Shown here: piece by piece, positions 26,982 to 36,885 of the stretch
Position numbering within the stretch: position 1 is the first letter of the stretch
Layout: the number at the start of each line of letters is the position of its first letter
Source of the DNA: Cyanobium sp. ATX 6F1
GTDB lineage: Bacteria; Cyanobacteriota; Cyanobacteriia; PCC-6307; Cyanobiaceae
Reading direction: 5' to 3'
Length of the DNA: 64,000 bases
Assembly (NCBI RefSeq): GCF_024346315.1
Contig: NZ_JAGQCS010000002.1
Span: forward strand, 62,001-126,000
The notes under the pieces: generated by a model
Told to the model about the DNA's origin: nothing
The model's input: the letters and a program-made list of their open reading frames with translations, nothing else
Databases searched by the model: none
Translations under genes and position numbers: made by a program

Positions 26982-28670
26982 GTGCTGCGGCTGAACGCGC
27001 TGAAGCTGCCCCTCGACCACGATGACGACGCCCTTGTGGCGGCAGTGCTGCGGCGTCTGCGCATCCCCGCCACCGATCTGCTCAGCCACCGGGTGGTCAA
27101 GCGCAGCATCGATGCCCGCAAGCGTCAGGCCATCCAGTTGAGCTACGGCCTCGATCTCGAGGTGAAGGGCGAGGCAGCGCTGCTGCGCCGCTTCAGCGGC
27201 GACCCCCAGGTCCAGCCCAGTCCCGACATGCGCTACCAGACCGTGACCAGGGCGCCGGAGCCCTGGGGCACCGGCGGGGAACCACGGCCGATCGTGGTGG
27301 GAGCAGGGCCCTGCGGCTACTTCGCCGCCTTGCTGCTGGCCCAGATGGGCTTTCGGCCACTGCTGCTGGAACGGGGAAAAGCGGTGAAGGATCGCACCGC
27401 CGACACCTTCGGCTTCTGGCGTGGGACCCGCGCCTTCGACCCTGACTCCAATGCCCAGTTCGGCGAAGGGGGGGCCGGCACCTTCTCCGACGGCAAGCTC
27501 TACAGCCAGGTGAGCGACCCCCGTCACATCGGCCGCAAGGTGCTCGAGGAGCTGGTGGCCTGCGGGGCCCATCCGGAAATCCTCACCCTTCACCGGCCCC
27601 ACATCGGCACCTTCAAGTTGGCCACGGTGGTGCGGGGTCTGCGCTCACGCATCGAGGCCCTGGGGGGCGAAGTGCGCTTCCTGAGCCGGGTGGAGCGGCT
27701 GCTGATCGAAGCCGACGGGGAGGGGCGCCGGGTGGTGGGGGTGAGGCTCAGCGATGGCAGCGAACTGGCGGCTGAACAGGTGGTGCTGGCGATCGGCCAC
27801 AGCGCCCGCGACACCTTCGCAACTCTCCTTGAGCAAGGGGTGGCCCTGGAGCCCAAACCGTTCGCGGTGGGGCTGCGCCTCGAGCATCCCCAGGCCCTGA
27901 TCGACCAGGCCCGCTGGGGGGCATGCGCCGGCCATCCCCTGCTCGGCGCGGCGGAGTACAAGCTGGTCCACCACGCCAGCAACGGCCGCACGGCCTACAG
28001 CTTCTGCATGTGTCCAGGGGGGCTGGTGGTGGGCGCCGCCTCCGAACTGGGCGGTGTGGTGACCAACGGGATGAGCCAGCACTCCCGCAACGAGCGCAAC
28101 GCCAACAGCGCCATCGTGGTGGGCATCACCCCAGACGATGTGGCCCCCTTCGGCAACGGTCCGGGGGACCCCCTGGCGGGGGTGGCGTTTCAACGCCACT
28201 GGGAAGCCAAAGCCTTTGCCCTCGGTGGGGGCAATTACCAAGCGCCGGGCCAGCGACTCGGTGATTTCCTCAGAGGCCAGCCCTCGGCGGAAGCGGGAGC
28301 GGTGCAGCCCTCCTACGCCCCGGGAGTTCGGTTCACGGATCTGGGCGAAAGCCTTCCTGGCGAGGTGATCGCGGCGATCCGGGAGGCTTTGCCTGCCTTC
28401 GAGCGACGCCTTCCCGGATTCGCCATGGCCGATGCCGTGCTCACGGGCGTGGAGACCCGCACCTCCTCACCGGTGAGGCTGCCCCGCGGCGAGACCTTTG
28501 AGAGCACCAACACCGCCGGGCTTTATCCGGCGGGGGAAGGGGCCGGCTATGCCGGTGGGATTCTCTCGGCGGCGATGGATGGGATCGAAGTGGCTGAAGC
28601 GGTGGCGCTCACTCTTCGTCGTCGTCACTTCCCAGGGGGACCAGCCGGATCTGCTTGCGGCCCAGCTTGA
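26982..28670 (+). CDS. FAD-dependent dehydrogenase (COG2509 type)
   Basis: A 562-residue flavoprotein. A roughly 90-residue N-terminal domain (LRRLRIPATDLLSHRVVKRS) precedes the dinucleotide-binding motif VVGAGPCGYFAALLLAQMG (around residue 106). QFGEGGAGTFSDGKLYSQ and the terminal YPAGEGAGYAGGILSAAMDG are hallmarks of the uncharacterised COG2509 NAD(FAD)-dependent dehydrogenases. The reaction is unknown. GTG start at 26982. The last 62 bases overlap the convergent cyAbrB gene, so the final residues (RRRHFPGGPAGSACGPA) are probably not conserved. Confidence 0.87.
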   Translation: MLRLNALKLPLDHDDDALVAAVLRRLRIPATDLLSHRVVKRSIDARKRQAIQLSYGLDLEVKGEAALLRRFSGDPQVQPSPDMRYQTVTRAPEPWGTGGEPRPIVVGAGPCGYFAALLLAQMGFRPLLLERGKAVKDRTADTFGFWRGTRAFDPDSNAQFGEGGAGTFSDGKLYSQVSDPRHIGRKVLEELVACGAHPEILTLHRPHIGTFKLATVVRGLRSRIEALGGEVRFLSRVERLLIEADGEGRRVVGVRLSDGSELAAEQVVLAIGHSARDTFATLLEQGVALEPKPFAVGLRLEHPQALIDQARWGACAGHPLLGAAEYKLVHHASNGRTAYSFCMCPGGLVVGAASELGGVVTNGMSQHSRNERNANSAIVVGITPDDVAPFGNGPGDPLAGVAFQRHWEAKAFALGGGNYQAPGQRLGDFLRGQPSAEAGAVQPSYAPGVRFTDLGESLPGEVIAAIREALPAFERRLPGFAMADAVLTGVETRTSSPVRLPRGETFESTNTAGLYPAGEGAGYAGGILSAAMDGIEVAEAVALTLRRRHFPGGPAGSACGPA

Positions 28671-28971
28671 TCTCGAACTCATCACCGGGGGAGAGATCGA
28701 GAATCGAGGTGTAGGCCTTGCCAACCATCAGGTTTCCGTTGAATTGCACCTTGGTGGTGTAGCTCAACTTGCGACCACCCTTGGAACTCTTGGAACCAGT
28801 GGAAAAATCGACACCTTTGGCCGCCAACAGGGCTTCGTAGAAAGCCGTGAAATTCAGACGCTCGCTGCCATCCTTCTTGCTGGAGACGTAGCCGCAGGCC
28901 CGCACGATCTCCGACTTACCGGCATCTCCCAACTCCTTGACCTTCGTAAGAAGATCGGCACCTGTGAGCAT
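28609..28971 (-). CDS. AbrB-family transcriptional regulator (cyAbrB)
   Basis: A 120-residue cyanobacterial AbrB-like regulator. In this clade the DNA-binding swapped-hairpin domain lies at the C-terminus: KVQFNGNLMVGKAYTSILDL and GDEFEIKLGRKQIRLVP are visible, after an N-terminal helical part (LLTKVKELGDAGKSEIVRACGYVS). Family members in model cyanobacteria help control carbon/nitrogen balance, including inorganic carbon genes. With a large carbon-concentrating island in this window it is a plausible regulator of it, but that link is inference. Convergent overlap of 62 bases with the flavoprotein gene. Confidence 0.92.
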   Translation of the reverse strand: MLTGADLLTKVKELGDAGKSEIVRACGYVSSKKDGSERLNFTAFYEALLAAKGVDFSTGSKSSKGGRKLSYTTKVQFNGNLMVGKAYTSILDLSPGDEFEIKLGRKQIRLVPLGSDDDEE

Positions 28972-29119
28972 GATCGCCTATGTGGATACAGCACCATCTT
29001 CCCACCCCAGCGGCGCCCTGAATAGCCCCAACAGCTCACTCCTGAGGCAATGGAGTTGAGCGCTCGCTGCACCAAAAGCTTCCCGTAGACAGCCATGGAA
29101 TCGCCATGACGATCACGAT

Positions 29120-29923
29120 CTAAGCCTGGGCGACGATGCCACTCCACTGCACGGCCTTGACCTGATCGCGCCGCCAGGAATGGAACAGCAGGGGCTCGGC
29201 CAGTGTGCACAGCGGGCAGGAACTGATCTGCCCAGGGGCGATCCCCTCCTGCTCCAGTTGCAACCGGATCGCCCGGCGCAGATCCAGACGATCGCGCCCC
29301 GGTTCCCCGTCGGGGCTGATCGCAGACACCGCTTCGAGGGCCGCCAGCTTCAGGTCCAACGCATCCCCGCCCAGGGCGAGGGCCACCTGCTCGGACACGG
29401 ATCGCTCCACCTGGTAATTGGGACCACTGATGGCGGGCCCGAGGGCCACCAACAGATCCCCCCGCAGGCTCCCGGCCGCCTCCAGCTGCCGAATCGCCTC
29501 CGGCAGGATCCTGCCCGCCACCCCCCGCCAGCCGGCGTGGCAGGCGGCCACCCGGCCGCTGGAGCGATCGGCGATCAACACCGGCGGGCAGTCGGCGCCG
29601 CAGACCCAGAGACTCTGGGCGCCCTGGTCGCTCACCAACCCATCCGCCTCGGGCCATGGGGCGGCCGTGGCCCCGGAAGCCGGCAGCACCACGGCGCCGT
29701 GGATCTGACTGGGCCGGTGCACACTCACGCCCGCACTGATCACACCGGCGAGCACCTCGGGCCCCCGGCCCTGCCACTGACGGGTGAAGAAGCCGTGCTC
29801 GAAGCCGCCGAGCAGATCGCACTGGAGGTAATACCCGCCGTAGCAGCCGATCCAGCTCCAGCCCTCCAGGGCGTTGAAGCCCACATCGGGGCGATCGAAG
29901 GGGGCGTCGACGGCTTCAGCCAT
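29120..29923 (-). CDS. pgeF: YfiH/LACC1-family multicopper-like purine nucleosidase (PgeF)
   Basis: A 267-residue DUF152/YfiH protein with the signatures LWVCGADCPPVLIAD and CHAGWRGVAGRILPEA, carrying the conserved His and Cys of the active site, then LGPAISGPNYQVE. Homologues have been reported as polyphenol oxidases, purine-nucleoside processing enzymes and the E. coli peptidoglycan-editing factor PgeF; sequence does not choose between them. It starts 8 bases after the Tab2 gene, in a minus-strand run with the S1-like gene. Confidence 0.88.
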   Translation of the reverse strand: MAEAVDAPFDRPDVGFNALEGWSWIGCYGGYYLQCDLLGGFEHGFFTRQWQGRGPEVLAGVISAGVSVHRPSQIHGAVVLPASGATAAPWPEADGLVSDQGAQSLWVCGADCPPVLIADRSSGRVAACHAGWRGVAGRILPEAIRQLEAAGSLRGDLLVALGPAISGPNYQVERSVSEQVALALGGDALDLKLAALEAVSAISPDGEPGRDRLDLRRAIRLQLEQEGIAPGQISSCPLCTLAEPLLFHSWRRDQVKAVQWSGIVAQA

Positions 29924-29931
29924 GGCTGAGC

Positions 29932-30807
29932 TCAGGGGTCGGGGAGATCCCGCAGCAGCCAGAACCCCTCCAAGCGCGCATCGCTCTCGCTCGCCTGAAC
30001 GCCGATGAACTGGACCCCGCCAGCCTGCTCGCGGGCGGAGCGAAAGGCCGCCGCCGCCGCCGCCGCTTCATCGGGCGCCAGGTTGGCCAGCAACCAGCGC
30101 GCTTCGATTCCCGCCTCCAACACCAGTTGCTGGCCGGCGATCTCCAGCCTCACGGGCTCCAGACCCGCCAGCCAACCGGCGATGGCCAACGCCCGGCCGC
30201 GGCTGAACAGGCGCAACCCCGGCACCGGCACATCGCCGTCGAGGTCCTTCGGCAGCGCCACCAGGCCGGAGAAGCCGATCGGCCACTGGGACGCTTCGCG
30301 CAGATCCGCCAGGGGAATCGTGGCCCATTCCCAGCTGTCCCCGCGCACCTCCTCCGGCAGGGGCAGCGCCAGGGGCTGAATCGCTGCGGGGGGGGGCGCC
30401 AGGGGACCGGCCATGTAGCCAGGCTCCTGGGGGTAGACCGAGCGCTGACGTTCCTGAAGCCACTCCACCAGGGCATAGCAACGACGGGACGGCACCACAT
30501 CGAGGCCCAGTTGTTCTGCGGCCCGCTGCACCATGGTGCGCATCGACCCCCGCCAACAGCGCAGCCGGCGGGGCGGGCCGAAACCCTGGTGGCTCGCCTC
30601 GGCCAGGGCCTGGTCCAGGGCTCTCTTGAGCCAGGCGGAATTGACACTGCCGGCGGGGCAGGTCAGGGACCAGCGAAAGGACGGCTCTGCTCCCTCCAGG
30701 GAGGGGCTTGAGCAGATCAACAGCTCCCAGCGCTTCTTGCCATCCGGCTCGAGCACCGGCCTGGAGTAGTAATCGAGTTCCCAGTCGGCGAGGACGGCCG
30801 TGATCAT
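29932..30807 (-). CDS. Tab2/Atab2-family RNA-binding protein
   Basis: A 291-residue homologue of the plastid factor Tab2/ATAB2, which binds psaB-type mRNA and supports translation of photosystem I subunits in algae and plants. Family features seen: the N-terminal TAVLADWELDYYSRPVL.. WELLIC block, RCWRGSMRTMVQRAAEQLG, and the C-terminal ending with GFWLLRDLPDP. Its start overlaps the stop of the S1-like gene by four bases (ATGA), so an S1-domain protein and an mRNA-specific translation factor are made from one transcript, consistent with a shared role in translation. Confidence 0.9.
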   Translation of the reverse strand: MITAVLADWELDYYSRPVLEPDGKKRWELLICSSPSLEGAEPSFRWSLTCPAGSVNSAWLKRALDQALAEASHQGFGPPRRLRCWRGSMRTMVQRAAEQLGLDVVPSRRCYALVEWLQERQRSVYPQEPGYMAGPLAPPPAAIQPLALPLPEEVRGDSWEWATIPLADLREASQWPIGFSGLVALPKDLDGDVPVPGLRLFSRGRALAIAGWLAGLEPVRLEIAGQQLVLEAGIEARWLLANLAPDEAAAAAAAFRSAREQAGGVQFIGVQASESDARLEGFWLLRDLPDP

Positions 30808-32150
30808 CCGGCGTTCTGCTCCTGCTGGCGCAGCACGCTGCGGGCGCGGTTGGCCCGATCGACGGCTTCCGCCATGACTTTCTCCTTGTCGATCAGCAGT
30901 TCTCCGGGCTGGCCCTCGAGCAGGGCGGTGTTCAGGGCGATCCGACCCCTGGCGGGATCCAGCTCGGTGATCAGTGCCTTGACCCGATCGCCCTGGTCGA
31001 ACACCTCGCGCAGCTCCCGCATGCTTCCGCCCGTGACACAGGAGTGGTGCAGCAGGCCACTGACACCGCCCAGATCCACGAAGAAGCCATAGGGCTTCAC
31101 CGAGACCACCTGGCCCTCCACCAATTGACCCACCTCGAGATCGGAGAAGCGCGCGGCGCTGGCGGCCCGCTTCTCCGAGAGCACCAGTTTGCGGGTGTCA
31201 GCATTGACCTCAAGGAAGGCCAGGCCGAGGGTCCTGCCCACCAGGGCTTCGTGGTTCTCGCCCTCCTGCAGCTGGGAGCGAGGGATGAAGGCCCGTAGAC
31301 CCTCGAGATCGCCGGTGACACCGCCACGGTTGAAGCCGGTGATCTTCACCTGCACCACCTTGCCATCCTTCTCCAGCTGCTTGACCTTGTCCCAGCTGTG
31401 GCGCAGGGCCAGGGCCCGACAGCTGATCGTCACCATGCCGTCGGCGTTCTGCTCACGGGTGACAAGCACCTCGATCGCCAAACCCTTGGGGAAACGCTCC
31501 TTGATGTTGGTGATCACCCCGAGGCCGCATTCGCTCTTGGGCATGAAGGCGGGGGCCTTGCCGCCGATGTCCACATAGACCCCGTCGCTCTCGGGGCCGA
31601 TCACCACCCCACGAACCACTTCGCCGGTGGTCCCCACGGGCTCGTTCTCGTCGAGGGCGGCCAGGAAGGCCTCCTCATCGAAGTCGAACTCATCGACGGT
31701 GCGGGATGTGCTGGCCGCTGCGGGAGCCGCCGAGGGCGCCCCAGCGGTGCGCCGCTTGGCCCCGCTGTCGGCCGGGCCGAGCAGATCGGCCATGGTCAGC
31801 CCCTCGAGGGAACCCAGATCAAACAGGGCCTCATCACCTGAAGCCCCCAGCCGCGAGGGTGGAGCCGGCGGGAGTGGGGCCTGCAGGGGGGCTTCGCCGC
31901 GGGCGACCCGGGCGGCGTTCTCCAGTTCGTTCGCCCGCTGACTGGCCGCCTCGGCCTCGGCCCTGGCGGCGGCGGCCTGACGCTCGAGCTGCTGCTGTTC
32001 CTCCCGCTTGCTGATGTGCAGCACCTGCAGGGGCTGACGGGAGGGGGCGGGAGCCGCCGCCACCTCCACCGGGGGACGGGCGGAGTTCGGCGGCACGGGC
32101 CGGGGGGAACGGGCCGGTTGAGGCGGCTGAGGGGTGCCGGATCCGGCCAT
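30804..32150 (-). CDS. S1-domain protein, ribosomal protein S1 homologue
   Basis: A 448-residue protein with a long Pro/Ala- and Gln/Glu-rich N-terminal region (about 140 residues, coiled-coil-like QQQLERQAAAARAEAEAAS) followed by S1 RNA-binding repeats, for example GEVVRGVVIGPESDGVYVDI, VVQVKITGFNRGGVTGDLEG and GQLVEGQVVSVKPYGFFVDL. The repeat content fits the second, shorter cyanobacterial S1-like protein (often named Rps1b/Nbp1), distinct from the main rpsA, which is not in this window. Start set at ATG 32150, because upstream frame sequence up to 32540 is antisense to the creatininase gene. Likely operon with the Tab2 and PgeF genes. Confidence 0.87.
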   Translation of the reverse strand: MAGSGTPQPPQPARSPRPVPPNSARPPVEVAAAPAPSRQPLQVLHISKREEQQQLERQAAAARAEAEAASQRANELENAARVARGEAPLQAPLPPAPPSRLGASGDEALFDLGSLEGLTMADLLGPADSGAKRRTAGAPSAAPAAASTSRTVDEFDFDEEAFLAALDENEPVGTTGEVVRGVVIGPESDGVYVDIGGKAPAFMPKSECGLGVITNIKERFPKGLAIEVLVTREQNADGMVTISCRALALRHSWDKVKQLEKDGKVVQVKITGFNRGGVTGDLEGLRAFIPRSQLQEGENHEALVGRTLGLAFLEVNADTRKLVLSEKRAASAARFSDLEVGQLVEGQVVSVKPYGFFVDLGGVSGLLHHSCVTGGSMRELREVFDQGDRVKALITELDPARGRIALNTALLEGQPGELLIDKEKVMAEAVDRANRARSVLRQQEQNAG

Positions 32151-32196
32151 GGCCTGGAAAAGGTGACAGCCTTTCACTCTAGAGAGGCCCCCTCGG

Positions 32197-33000
32197 ATGA
32201 AACGCTCCCTGGCCCAGATGGCCTGGCCCGAGGTGCAGGCGGCCGCCGCCCGCCCCGGCAGCACGGTGCTCTGGCCCTTCGGCGCCTTCGAGCAGCACGG
32301 ACCCCACCTGCCCCTGGGCACCGACGCGGTCTTCGCCGAGCGGATCGCCGGCGCCGTGCTCGAGCGGCTGGACCCCCAGCTGCCGATCTGGCAGCTGCCC
32401 CTGAGTCCATTCGGGTTCTCCCCCGAGCACCGGGACTTCCCCGGCACCGTGAGCCTGGGGGCGGAGCTGATGATCCAACTGGTGGTGACGGTGGGCGCGG
32501 ACCTGGCGCGCACGGGGTTCGAGCGCGTGGTGCTGTTCAACGGCCATGGCGGTCAGATCGGCCTGCTGCAGGCGGCGGCCCGCCAACTGCGGGCGGAACA
32601 CCCTGAGCTGGCGGTGCTGCCCTGCTTCCTCTGGAGCGGCCCACCGGGCATCAGCGCCCAGCTGCCGGAACCCGAGCGCAGCGAGGGCCTGCACGCGGGC
32701 CTGGCGGAAACCAGCCTGATGCTGCATCTGGCCCCGGAGCTGGTGGGGCCCGAGCGTCCCCGGGATGGCCAGCTGGCCCTCCCTCCCCCGGCGGGCTGGA
32801 GCCTGGAGGGGGCGGTGCCCGATGCCTGGCTCACGGCCGAGCTCTCACGTTCCGGAGTGGTGGGCGATGCCGCCCATGCCTCGGATCAGCTCGGGGGCTC
32901 CCTGCACCGAGCCCTGGTCGACGGCTGGTGCGAGCTGCTGACCAACCTGTTGACCAGCGACTGGCCACCCCGCGCGGTCAAGGGACCGAAACCAGGCTGA
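32197..33000 (+). CDS. Creatininase family protein
   Basis: A 267-residue creatininase/creatinine amidohydrolase-superfamily protein. Metal-binding residues are visible in FGAFEQHGPHLPLGTDA (E and H), SPEHRDFPGT and FNGHGGQIGLL, with a late glutamate in AGLAETSLML. Members include creatininase and the formamide hydrolase of flavin biosynthesis; cyanobacterial members are mostly uncharacterised. It is divergent from the S1-like gene (46-base gap) and precedes ado. Confidence 0.88.
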   Translation: MKRSLAQMAWPEVQAAAARPGSTVLWPFGAFEQHGPHLPLGTDAVFAERIAGAVLERLDPQLPIWQLPLSPFGFSPEHRDFPGTVSLGAELMIQLVVTVGADLARTGFERVVLFNGHGGQIGLLQAAARQLRAEHPELAVLPCFLWSGPPGISAQLPEPERSEGLHAGLAETSLMLHLAPELVGPERPRDGQLALPPPAGWSLEGAVPDAWLTAELSRSGVVGDAAHASDQLGGSLHRALVDGWCELLTNLLTSDWPPRAVKGPKPG

Positions 33001-33094
33001 GGGGTGCCCGGTGCCCTGGCATGGCATGGCATGGAAGCCGCCCATAGCCGCTGGCCTGCGGCCATGGCTACAGTCAAGGCTTCATCAGCGCTGA

Positions 33095-33844
33095 ATGGAC
33101 GCCATGCCGACCCTCGAATCCGACGCGGCCAGCTCCATCACCTCCCTTGGCGTTTCGGGCGCGGTTTCCGGCGCCGAGCTCCCGGATTTCAGCAGCGCCG
33201 GCTACAAGGATGCCTACAGCCGCATCAACGCGATCGTGATCGAAGGGGAGCAGGAAGCCCACGACAATTACATCTCCCTGGGCACCTTGATCCCCGATCA
33301 GGCGGAAGAGCTGGGCCGGCTGGCCCGCATGGAGCTCAAGCACATGAAGGGCTTCACCGCCTGCGCCAAGAATCTTGAGGTGGAAGCCGACATGGACTTC
33401 GCCAAGGAATTCTTCTCTCCGCTCCACGGCAACTTCCAGGTCGCCCTGGCTGACGGCAAGGTGGTGACCTGCCTGCTGATCCAGGCCCTGTTGATCGAAG
33501 CCTTCGCGATCGCGGCGTATCACATCTACATTCCTGTCGCCGATCCCTTCGCCCGCAAGATCACCGAAGGGGTCGTCAAGGACGAGTACACCCACCTCAA
33601 CTACGGCCAGGAATGGCTGAAGGCCAACTTCGAAGCCAGCCGCGAGGAGCTCGAGCTTGCCAACCGGGCCAACCTGCCCCTGGTGCGAACCATGCTCGAT
33701 CGGGTGGCCGCCGACGCGGCTGTGCTGCAGATGGACAAGGAAGACCTGATCGAGGATTTCCTGATCGCGTACCAAGAGGCCCTCACCCACATCGGCTTCA
33801 GCACCCGGGAGATTGCCCGGATGGCTGCGGCGGCCCTGGTCTGA
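33095..33844 (+). CDS. ado: Aldehyde-deformylating oxygenase (alkane synthesis)
   Basis: Converts fatty aldehydes to alkanes plus formate using a di-iron centre and reducing equivalents. Iron ligands are seen in [13 protein letters not shown] (first Glu), [11 protein letters not shown] (ExxH), [12 protein letters not shown] (Glu) and [11 protein letters not shown] (ExxH). The 249 residues include a short N-terminal extension over the usual 231. The start is ATG 33095; an ATG at 33104 is also possible. Upstream, TACAGT at 33069-33074 preceded by TG could be an extended -10. The partner acyl-ACP reductase gene follows 91 bases later. Confidence 0.96.
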   Translation: MDAMPTLESDAASSITSLGVSGAVSGAELPDFSSAGYKDAYSRINAIVIEGEQEAHDNYISLGTLIPDQAEELGRLARMELKHMKGFTACAKNLEVEADMDFAKEFFSPLHGNFQVALADGKVVTCLLIQALLIEAFAIAAYHIYIPVADPFARKITEGVVKDEYTHLNYGQEWLKANFEASREELELANRANLPLVRTMLDRVAADAAVLQMDKEDLIEDFLIAYQEALTHIGFSTREIARMAAAALV

Positions 33845-33935
33845 GCCTCCCCTTCAACCGGTCGTGCCCGGATGGGGGCCGGGAACGTCGCGTGCTCCAC
33901 TGGACCCAGATTCAGCTTCCGTTCACTCGCCGCGC

Positions 33936-34982
33936 ATGTTTGGTCTGATCGGTCACTCCAGCAGTTTCCAGGAAGCACGGCTGAAGGCCCGCACCCTCGG
34001 CTACGACGACTACGCCGACGGCGATTTGGACATGTGGTGCAGTGCCCCACCCCAGCTGCTGGAAACGGTTCAGGTCACCAGCGCCATGGGCGCCACGATC
34101 AAAGGGTCCTACATCGACTCCTGCTTCGTGCCGGAGATGCTCAGCCGCTTCAAAACGGCTCGCCGCAAGGTGCTCAACGCCATGGAACTGGCCCAGAAGA
34201 GCGGCATCGACATCACCGCCCTGGGGGGCTTCACCTCGATCATCTTTGAGAACTTCAAGCTGCTGCAGTTCCAGCAGATCCGCTCCACCACCCTGCATTG
34301 GGAGCGCTTCACCACCGGCAACACCCACACCGCCTGGGTGATCTGCCGTCAGGTGGAATGCAACGCCCCTTTGTTGGGCATCGATCTGAACCGGGCCAAG
34401 GTGGCGGTGGTGGGCGCCACAGGCGACATCGGCAGCGCCGTCTGCCGCTGGCTGCATCACCGCACAGGCGTGGCTGAGCTGCTGCTGGTGGCCCGCCAGG
34501 CCCAGCCCCTGCTCGACCTGGCGGACGAACTGGTGTCGGCCCGCATTCTTGAGCTGGAGGCGGCCCTGGCGGAAGCGGATGTGGTGGTGTGGGTGGCGAG
34601 CCTGCCCCAGACCCTGGAGATCGACGCCGCTCGGATTCCTAAGCCCTGCCTGATGATCGACGGCGGCTATCCCAAGAACCTCGACACCAAGGTGGCCGGC
34701 AATGGTGTGCACGTGCTCAAGGGCGGGATCGTCGAGTTCTGGCAGGACATCGGCTGGAAGATGATGGATGTCGCCGATATGGACAAACCCCAACGCCAGC
34801 TGTTCGCCTGTTTTGCCGAAGCGATGCTGCTGGACTTCGAGGGCCTGCACACCAACTTCAGCTGGGGGCGCAACAACATCACCCTGACCAACATGGAGAA
34901 GATCGGTGAGGCTTCCGTGCGCCACGGATTCCAGGCCCTGGGCCTGACGCCCTCCCAGCTCGGCGCCCTGGCAAGCGTTTGA
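33936..34982 (+). CDS. aar: Long-chain acyl-ACP reductase
   Basis: Reduces fatty acyl-ACP to aldehyde with NADPH, supplying the neighbouring oxygenase; the pair makes C15/C17 hydrocarbons in cyanobacteria. The protein begins [18 protein letters not shown] and has a central dinucleotide fold [18 protein letters not shown] (around residue 155). Residues SACFAE-like [10 protein letters not shown] near the C-terminus are conserved. 348 residues, as expected. Start ATG 33936; upstream in-frame codons overlap ado and are not used. accA begins 50 bases downstream, giving a fatty-acid-centred gene order. Confidence 0.95.
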   Translation: MFGLIGHSSSFQEARLKARTLGYDDYADGDLDMWCSAPPQLLETVQVTSAMGATIKGSYIDSCFVPEMLSRFKTARRKVLNAMELAQKSGIDITALGGFTSIIFENFKLLQFQQIRSTTLHWERFTTGNTHTAWVICRQVECNAPLLGIDLNRAKVAVVGATGDIGSAVCRWLHHRTGVAELLLVARQAQPLLDLADELVSARILELEAALAEADVVVWVASLPQTLEIDAARIPKPCLMIDGGYPKNLDTKVAGNGVHVLKGGIVEFWQDIGWKMMDVADMDKPQRQLFACFAEAMLLDFEGLHTNFSWGRNNITLTNMEKIGEASVRHGFQALGLTPSQLGALASV

Positions 34983-35032
34983 CAAGCCCCGTCTGCTCGC
35001 TCCTGATCGCGCCGTTCATCCATCCGTAACCC

Positions 35033-36067
35033 ATGGCCCGCCGCCCCCTGCTGGACTTCGAAAAACCCCTGGTGGAACTCGAGGAGCAGATCGAGCAGAT
35101 CCGGCAGCTGGCCAAGGATTCAGAAGTCGATGTCAGCCAGCAGCTGCTTCAGCTGGAAACCCTGGCGGCCCGTCGTCGCGAGGACATCTTCAGTGCGCTC
35201 AGCCCAGCCCAGAAGATCCAGGTGGCCCGCCATCCCCAGCGGCCCAGCACCCTCGATTACATCCAACTGATCACCGACGAGTGGTACGAACTCCACGGCG
35301 ACCGGCGCGGCTCGGATGATCAGGCCCTGATCGGCGGTGTGGGGCGCATCGGCGACCAGTCGGTGCTGCTGATCGGCCACCAGAAGGGCCGCGACACCAA
35401 GGAAAACATGGCCCGCAACTTCGGCATGGCCTCCCCCGGGGGCTACCGCAAGGCCCTGCGGCTGATGGAACACGCCGACCGCTTCCGGCTGCCGATCCTC
35501 AGCTTCATCGACACCCCGGGGGCCTACGCCGGTGTGCTGGCGGAGGAGCAGGGGCAGGGGGAGGCGATCGCCGTGAACCTGCGCGAGATGTTCCGCCTGC
35601 GGGTGCCGATCATCGCCACGGTGATCGGCGAGGGGGGCTCCGGCGGTGCTCTGGGGATCGGCGTCGCCGACCGGCTGCTGATGTTCGAGCACAGCGTCTA
35701 CATGGTCGCCAGCCCGGAAGCCTGCGCCTCGATCCTCTGGCGCGATGCCGCCAAGGCTCCAGCGGCGGCCGCCGCCCTCAAGATCACCGCCAGCGATCTG
35801 CTCCAGCTCGGTGTCATCGATGATGTGATCCGCGAACCTTCAGGGGGAAACCATTGGGCTCCACTGGAGGCCGCCGCCGCCCTGCGAGAGGCCCTGCTGC
35901 GGCACCTGGAAGAGCTCAAGGGGTGCAGCGTGAGCCGTCTTCTCGAGGAGCGGTACGCCAAGTTCCGGCGCATGGGCCAGTTCCTGGAATCGGCGGCCAC
36001 AGCCGGTGGGGAATCAGCTGTTGGTCCATCGACGCTGGCGGAGTCCTGCCCAGCCGAACCGGATTAG
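35033..36067 (+). CDS. accA: Acetyl-CoA carboxylase carboxyltransferase subunit alpha
   Basis: Transfers carboxyl from biotin-carrier protein to acetyl-CoA, the committed step of fatty acid synthesis, with AccD. The coiled N-terminal start [20 protein letters not shown] and the crotonase-fold core [37 protein letters not shown] and [13 protein letters not shown] are clear. It has 344 residues; the last 20 or so form a non-conserved tail. It is downstream of ado-aar on the same strand, the usual picocyanobacterial order. Confidence 0.96.
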   Translation: MARRPLLDFEKPLVELEEQIEQIRQLAKDSEVDVSQQLLQLETLAARRREDIFSALSPAQKIQVARHPQRPSTLDYIQLITDEWYELHGDRRGSDDQALIGGVGRIGDQSVLLIGHQKGRDTKENMARNFGMASPGGYRKALRLMEHADRFRLPILSFIDTPGAYAGVLAEEQGQGEAIAVNLREMFRLRVPIIATVIGEGGSGGALGIGVADRLLMFEHSVYMVASPEACASILWRDAAKAPAAAAALKITASDLLQLGVIDDVIREPSGGNHWAPLEAAAALREALLRHLEELKGCSVSRLLEERYAKFRRMGQFLESAATAGGESAVGPSTLAESCPAEPD

Positions 36068-36169
36068 GCGGAAGACAACGGGCCGGGAAGCTCAGGCAAC
36101 GGAGCCACCGATTTCGGCGCCACAGATTCCCCTGTGCATTCCTAGAGTTCACTTTGAACTGCATTCGCC

Positions 36170-36880
36170 TTGACAGCTGTTCTGATCACAGGCGCTTCTC
36201 GGGGCATCGGCGCGGCGGCGGCCCGTCGATTCGCCCAGGCGGGTCACGACCTCCTGTTACTGGCTCGCACCGCTTCCGACCTGGAGGCGCTGGCCCTGGA
36301 TCTCGCCCCGCTGGGCCAGAGGGTGGAAACCGTCACGGTGGATCTCAGCGATCCGGCGGCGGTGGTTCCCGCCCTCGACGATCTGCTCGGACGGGGGCTC
36401 CTCCCGTCAGTGCTGATCAACAACGCCGGCGGGGCCTACACCGGAGAGCTGGCAACCATGGAGTTGCGTCACTGGCAATGGCTGTTTCAACTCAACCTCA
36501 CCAGTGTGTTCCAGGTCACCCAGGCGGTGCTCCCCCACTTGCGTTCCGCCGAAGGCGGGCTGATCATCAACGTGAACAGCCACGCTTCCCGAAAGGCGTT
36601 CCCCACATGGGGTGCCTACTGCGCCAGCAAAGCCGCCCTTGAATCGTTCAGCCGTTGTCTGGCCGAGGAGGAGCGGAGCAACGGCATTCGGGTGAGCACC
36701 CTCACCCTTGGGGCGGTCAACACACCCCTTTGGGAGACGGAAACCGTCCACGCCGACTTCGATCGCCGTGCCATGCTTTCACCAGATCAAGCGGCGGAAG
36801 CCCTGTTGTTTCTGGCCCAACAGCCTCGATCTCAGGTGGTGGATGACATCACCCTCATGCCCGCCACGGGAACCTTTTGA
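36170..36880 (+). CDS. Short-chain dehydrogenase/reductase
   Basis: A 236-residue classical SDR: NAD(P) motif VLITGASRGIGAAAARRFAQ, the NNAGGAYTG strand, catalytic Ser in VNSHAS and YCASKAALE (YxxxK). The cofactor-binding pattern suits NADP(H), but the substrate is unknown; its position between accA and folE does not settle it. The start is TTG 36170. The gap 36068-36169 upstream shows a possible -10 near 36146 but nothing firm. folE follows 5 bases after the stop. Confidence 0.9.
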   Translation: MTAVLITGASRGIGAAAARRFAQAGHDLLLLARTASDLEALALDLAPLGQRVETVTVDLSDPAAVVPALDDLLGRGLLPSVLINNAGGAYTGELATMELRHWQWLFQLNLTSVFQVTQAVLPHLRSAEGGLIINVNSHASRKAFPTWGAYCASKAALESFSRCLAEEERSNGIRVSTLTLGAVNTPLWETETVHADFDRRAMLSPDQAAEALLFLAQQPRSQVVDDITLMPATGTF

Positions 36881-36885
36881 TCTCC

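Noticed and set aside
32151-32540. N-terminal extension of the S1-like protein
   Set aside because: The open frame continues upstream, but this part is antisense to the creatininase gene and low-complexity; ATG 32150 fits.
33017-33031. Triple TGGCA repeat upstream of ado
   Set aside because: Too short to interpret; within chance for this base composition.
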